Assembly: GCA_907163375.1 (NCBI GenBank)
Contig: CAJQUW010016176.1
Span: forward strand, 62,001-126,000
Source: Prostheceraeus crozeri
Taxonomy: Eukaryota; Platyhelminthes; Polycladida; Euryleptidae
DNA: 64,000 bases
Direction: 5' to 3'
The translations under genes were made by a program, and so were the position numbers. Positions within the stretch are counted from its first letter, which is position 1; each line of letters opens with the position of its first letter. The notes below the pieces were generated by a model. It saw only the letters and a list, made by a program, of their open reading frames with translations. It was not told the DNA's origin and ran no database searches. Below, piece by piece: positions 59,586 through 64,000 of this stretch.

Positions 59586-62419
59586 CAATGTAGTTTCTAT
59601 TCCTTATATATCTAGATCCCATAGATTTAAATCCTAGTTTCAGTGCAGCCTCACTTTAACTATTTTTCAACTCGTCGTAGCCATGCTATGCTGCTCCTGA
59701 GGCGACCGCAAAAACACTGTTAGGCTAACAGATCTCTAGCAGTATCATTTACCCATTGGAATTTGCGTGTCACTAACAACCCACTATGTAAAGATTGTGT
59801 CTGTGCGGTTGCCCCTGTATCCTGGATTCAACCAATGTATTAATATCAGTTATACACAATATTTGAACGCTTCGTCAAAGCAATTATGATGAGACAGGAC
59901 AAACAAAGTATGTAAATTTTACTCATGATAATCATCGTATTTAGTGTTAGATGAAAAACTTACAATTACTTTAGTGATCAAATATGGTCGTCGGATTGGG
60001 TTACATGAGGTGAATTTTCAACAACCTCAGCCGAAGTCATCTTAACTCAGTCCGACTCAAATCAACTGCATTCAAGATTTCAAGCATATAGGATTTGCTG
60101 AAACTTATTCACATCTTCCAAATGACACAACTTCATGCATCAAGTTAGTTTGAAACTTCCAGTTTGATACGTCAGTTAGAAAGCCATACAAGCTCTCTTT
60201 TTACGCGGGCAGTATGACGGCACAAAAGACGGGTTGATGGAAGTCGGTGTCTTACCTTATTATTCTGCACATCGTATGTCAGAATGCATTTCGCAGTTCT
60301 ATCATGTACGAGGCAGTAAACTACTGCCAAACCAGCAGCTATCAATAATCAATATCACGTTTCAGCGAGCAGCTGTTTCTGGGTTTGCGATGATTAACAT
60401 AAATATGATACTAATTATTCCCTAATAGACGCTATCATACAATCCTTCCGACCACAATTTGACCAGGATTCGAAAACAGGCTAGCGAGAAATCAAAGCAA
60501 GTGCTTTGTCCACACGGCCAGACAGGCGGGCGGGTTGTAATCTAGAAGATGAGCTGTTGGCGTCCAATTAGACTTAGTTATTGTCACATCTATATTATTG
60601 ATCATGAACCCAGAAAAAACTGCTTGCTGAGATGTTTGATAGTGTACATGCAAATGCGTTAACGTTATTGCCAATTTTTGGGGTGATAATCGTGCTGTTT
60701 CATGAAACCCCCGAGTTTCTGAAGCACTGCATGACATGACTACATTGTATGTTGACAAATTATACATCAAGCAATGTGTTTTACAAGAACGTGCGTGCGC
60801 ATGTGCCTTCATATTGCAAATACAAGACGCTTGTCAGTTCTCTTACTGTTTCATTCGTTATTTTAATACTTCACTTAATTTTGCGCTTTAAGTCCTGCAT
60901 CTGAAATTCATATTCTAGCATCTCCCTGAAGAATCCCTTGATAATATTCAGATGATAATAACCCTTAAAGATGCAGTACCTTTATTAAGAAGGAGTCGGG
61001 TGATTCTCTTCACTAATTGCGTACCTCGGCCTTAAAGCATGATCAAAGAATGTTCCGAAAACAAGGTTGTCATTTCATTTTTATAATGGTCAGAATCTTT
61101 CCCTTCAGATTTCATTGAACTTCATTTCATATTAGTAAAACAAGAGATGTTCGATGACAAAAATTAATGATAGCTGTTCATTAAAGTTGATGCCATTTTG
61201 ACGACGTTTGTAAATGTAAGGAAATTCAAAAGAATAAAATTTTTGATTTCATTACTTAATGTTTCTTATCAACGTCTCTACAAATTAGCGAAGTGTCGAC
61301 GTTCCTAGAATCATTATAATAAAACTATGATGTGATGCAGGGAAGGTTATAATCACGTATGTGCAGTCATCATGTTTTAGAATCTTCCAACTCTATCCAT
61401 ACCGAATAGGGTGATAGCGTGTGAACAGTGATTTAACTCTGTATTCGTTCGATAGTGTACCAATTCGTCAACCTTACAAAATACGAGTATTCAGAAATAA
61501 TCTATAAGAGATTTGTACTTGCAGAACGACATTAATGGAGCTATGAGTCAATGGACAGTTTTAAAGAATGTGATGGAAAGATAAAATATTCAAACCAAAC
61601 GCCGAAACATGTAGTTTGTCAAAAAAGCTAGACCTAAGTTATCAAATTTAGTTCTGAAAGTGAGATAGCAAACAAAGTGAAACATACTTTTGGTTTTAAG
61701 CTAGCACCAAGAAGAATTCTGATATTAAAATCTGCTTAGCTCTGTCTTTCGGCACTCTAAGTGTATCAGTCCCGCTATCGGTTCGACCTACATGCGTCTG
61801 CTTAATTGATTGTTCTTCAGCTTCAAGAAAGAGCATTTTTGCAATGTATTATTTTTAAGCTTTGCCTTATCCTATATCATATGCGGCGATTGACAATAAT
61901 TTAATGATGACTGACTTGCGCACCAAATATATATACAAGAATTGTACGCATGAGTAATGTGGTATGTAGTAAATTGAGTTTTCATGTAATATTTGTTAAA
62001 TAAAATGGTTATTCATGACTTTTCAGGTTATGCATTGATGAAACATTATTTACTAAAATCACTACAGGTGATGCGGACATGTCTATTTTAACTTCTTGTC
62101 TTAATGAGCCAACCACGCTTGAGAAATGACTACTCCGTTGATAAGCATTATTTATCAGCCAAAATGTACAAAACCCACGTGGCCTCAAGTCAGTGACCAT
62201 ATCACCCCACGGTTTGCGTCTATTTGTGTATTTTGATGCTTTTTACAGAATCTGAAATCTAATTTTTTTAGTGAATCCTAGAGCCTCCATCTTTTTTGGA
62301 GAGATAGTTGATTCACTCTTCTTGTCTTGAGTGTTGTTCGGTGTCGACAAGAATTACTTTGTCGAAGTCGTTACTTGAACCAAGTCAGAAAAGCTCGAGG
62401 GGTGTCTCAATTGGTCCAT
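59586..62419. other. No gene recognised
   Basis: AT-rich interval of 2.8 kb without a classifiable ORF or repeat pair. Confidence 0.4.
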
Positions 62420-62421
62420 TA

Positions 62422-63165
62422 GTCCGGGAGCCAGCGTGAAGTTGTGCAGGGAACGAGGTAGTACATAAAATTTTCACATAGCATAGTACACCTCTAACCT
62501 ACTGCAAAACTTCGCGTCTGCCGGATCAGATCATTTGCTTTTAAGAAATAGAGAGGATAACAAAATCCTATGTATTTCCAATGGTAAAATTGTGACATTT
62601 AAGATGTTGACTCCATTTTTTCGAATTTTTGCTCATAAAAGTTACACAAATTGGTATTTTGTTGAACTGGTTATTATAGAAATCATCTACAGATCATGAT
62701 CTTTCAAATGAGTTATCATTCAATGACAGAGGATGAAGTAAAGTGTACAAACAGACACTTTTCGTTAAAGTATATCAACAATTTTCCTGAAATTTCGATG
62801 TTAAAATTTGCAGTTACACCAACGAAAAGTGTCTGTTTGTACACTTTACTTCATCCTCTATCAATGAATGATAACTCATTTGAAAGATCATCATCTGTAG
62901 ATGATTTCTATAATAACCAGTTCAACAAAATACCAATTTGTGTAACTTTTATGAGCAAAAATTCGAAAAAATGGAGTCAACACCTTAAATGTCACAATTT
63001 TACCATTGGAAATACATAGGATTCTGTTATCCTCTCTATTTCTTAAAAGCAAATGATCTGATCCGGCAGACGCGAAGTTTTGCAGTAGGTTAGAGGTGTA
63101 CTATGCTATGTGAAAGTTTTGCGTACTACCTCGTTCCCTGCACAACTTCACGCTGGCTCCCGGAC
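62422..63165. mobile_element. 746-bp palindromic foldback element, copy 2
   Basis: A second copy (744 bp) of the palindrome at 20938, starting GTCCGGGAGCCAGCGTGAAG and ending with its inverse, flanked by TA at 62420-62421 and 63166-63167. Identity to copy 1 is very high along the whole length, with scattered substitutions. Several are mirrored in both arms within one copy: CCAGCG/CGCTGG here against CTAGCG/CGCTAG in copy 1, and likewise the TAACCT/AGGTTA and GAGGATAAC/GTTATCCTC changes. Confidence 0.93.
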
Positions 63166-63167
63166 TA

Positions 63168-64000
63168 CATCCTCTTCTATGTTATTATGTGTATTGCATA
63201 ATATCCCTGGAAATAAAATTCATCAGCAAAAGATCCAAAACACAATATGCAGACCTAAAAATCATACAGTTCTTTATTGGAGTGCGGGTGCAATTTAGTG
63301 AGGCATGACAGGAACATTTTCTGATAACAATTTCTAAGAACAGGTCTAATAACAAAGGCGAAAGAAGTAGGAGGACTCGAAATGATAGCAGTGAAATTCA
63401 CCAACAAGATAAGTTAAATATCGAATAACTTAATAAATAACGTTTAATAGAATTCAAGTAACAAAACCCTTATACAAGCTTATATTTGACCTTCAAAACT
63501 GGTGCAGAAAGGAGACAAGTTTGATTTCTATGCAATACAACGGACTAAAATTGACAGTTTGTAAATCTGTGACTTATTTCAATCGAACTTTTAAAATTTA
63601 ATAACTCACTTGAATTTCCCTTGAGGATGCTCAAAGAAATAAAACCGGTTGGGAAAAAGTTGCTGAGTTTTCTTCGGGCATGTTTTTTGGCGTGCATCTG
63701 ATGTAATGGATCTTCTGATATATTGTAATCAAATAAGTAAGCTTCTGATATGATTATTTCCTATACATCATGATTAAATCAAAGTAAATAATGATGAAAG
63801 ATTACAGAGTGCTAGTTCACCGGGAATAAGATAGAAAATTGTCCTGCGACCTGAAAAAATTGAGCACCAAATTCCTTACCAGCCGAGGACACTGCGCTTC
63901 GCCATACAACGGCTCATCAACACCACTCTGTATGTCTACACTATGCCCAGGCGAACTGACACCTTGCAATATTTGATGATTATTAGCCTTATACACTAAG
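63168..64000. other. No gene recognised
   Basis: AT-rich interval to the window end. Nothing supported. Confidence 0.4.

Noticed and set aside
1..64000. CRISPR arrays, operons, Shine-Dalgarno sites, prokaryotic terminators
   Set aside because: No regularly spaced repeats and no compact gene arrangement; the sequence is eukaryotic.

Overview
This is a transposon-dense, AT-rich piece of a metazoan nuclear genome, most likely an invertebrate. The evidence is the absence of operons or prokaryotic gene spacing, spliced transposase genes, and copies of Tc1, mariner (DD34D), mariner-like DD41D, hAT, PIF/Harbinger and RTE-type LINE elements. The sequence does not fix the lineage. I found no complete host gene. 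The only non-transposon coding candidate is a phase-0 internal exon on the minus strand at the left edge (184-363), perhaps spliced to a second exon running off the window (1-41).

Layout, left to right: candidate exon; internally deleted Tc1 (1312-1988); SINE-like fragment, a short dispersed-repeat copy and a mariner (5858-7306); DD41D element 1 (8869-10277); dispersed-repeat copy A (14782-15595); hAT-like non-autonomous element with GAGCCG-repeat ends (16075-18438) containing a smaller hairpin element; LINE 3' fragment with a (TAAG)n tail (19030-19666); diverged tandem duplication (19883-20297); repeat copy B (20332-21911) split by a 746-bp palindromic element; a Tc1 split exactly by a 2.36-kb hAT (24034-26689); DD41D element 2 (28140-29883); a 3.2-kb ZMYM1-like hAT (30346-33567); a tRNA-like sequence (34549-34620); a 5'-truncated RTE LINE with an internal PHD-like finger (35930-37695); a nearly intact two-gene Harbinger (43177-46141); DD41D element 3 (48249-49981); two MITEs (51036-51499, 52483-53442); a truncated Tc1 (56098-56925); an old RTE LINE split by a 1.1-kb foldback (57375-59585); and a second copy of the 746-bp palindrome (62422-63165).

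Many element boundaries can be fixed exactly from terminal inverted repeats plus target-site duplications: TA for the DD41D and palindromic elements, TAA for Harbinger, 8 bp for the hATs and 15 bp for the LINE. Nested insertions give relative ages. The Harbinger element carries both proteins of its system (DDE transposase and MADF/Myb-like DNA-binding partner) on opposite strands and is the best candidate for recent activity. The remaining intervals are AT-rich, with only short ORFs of no recognisable family.
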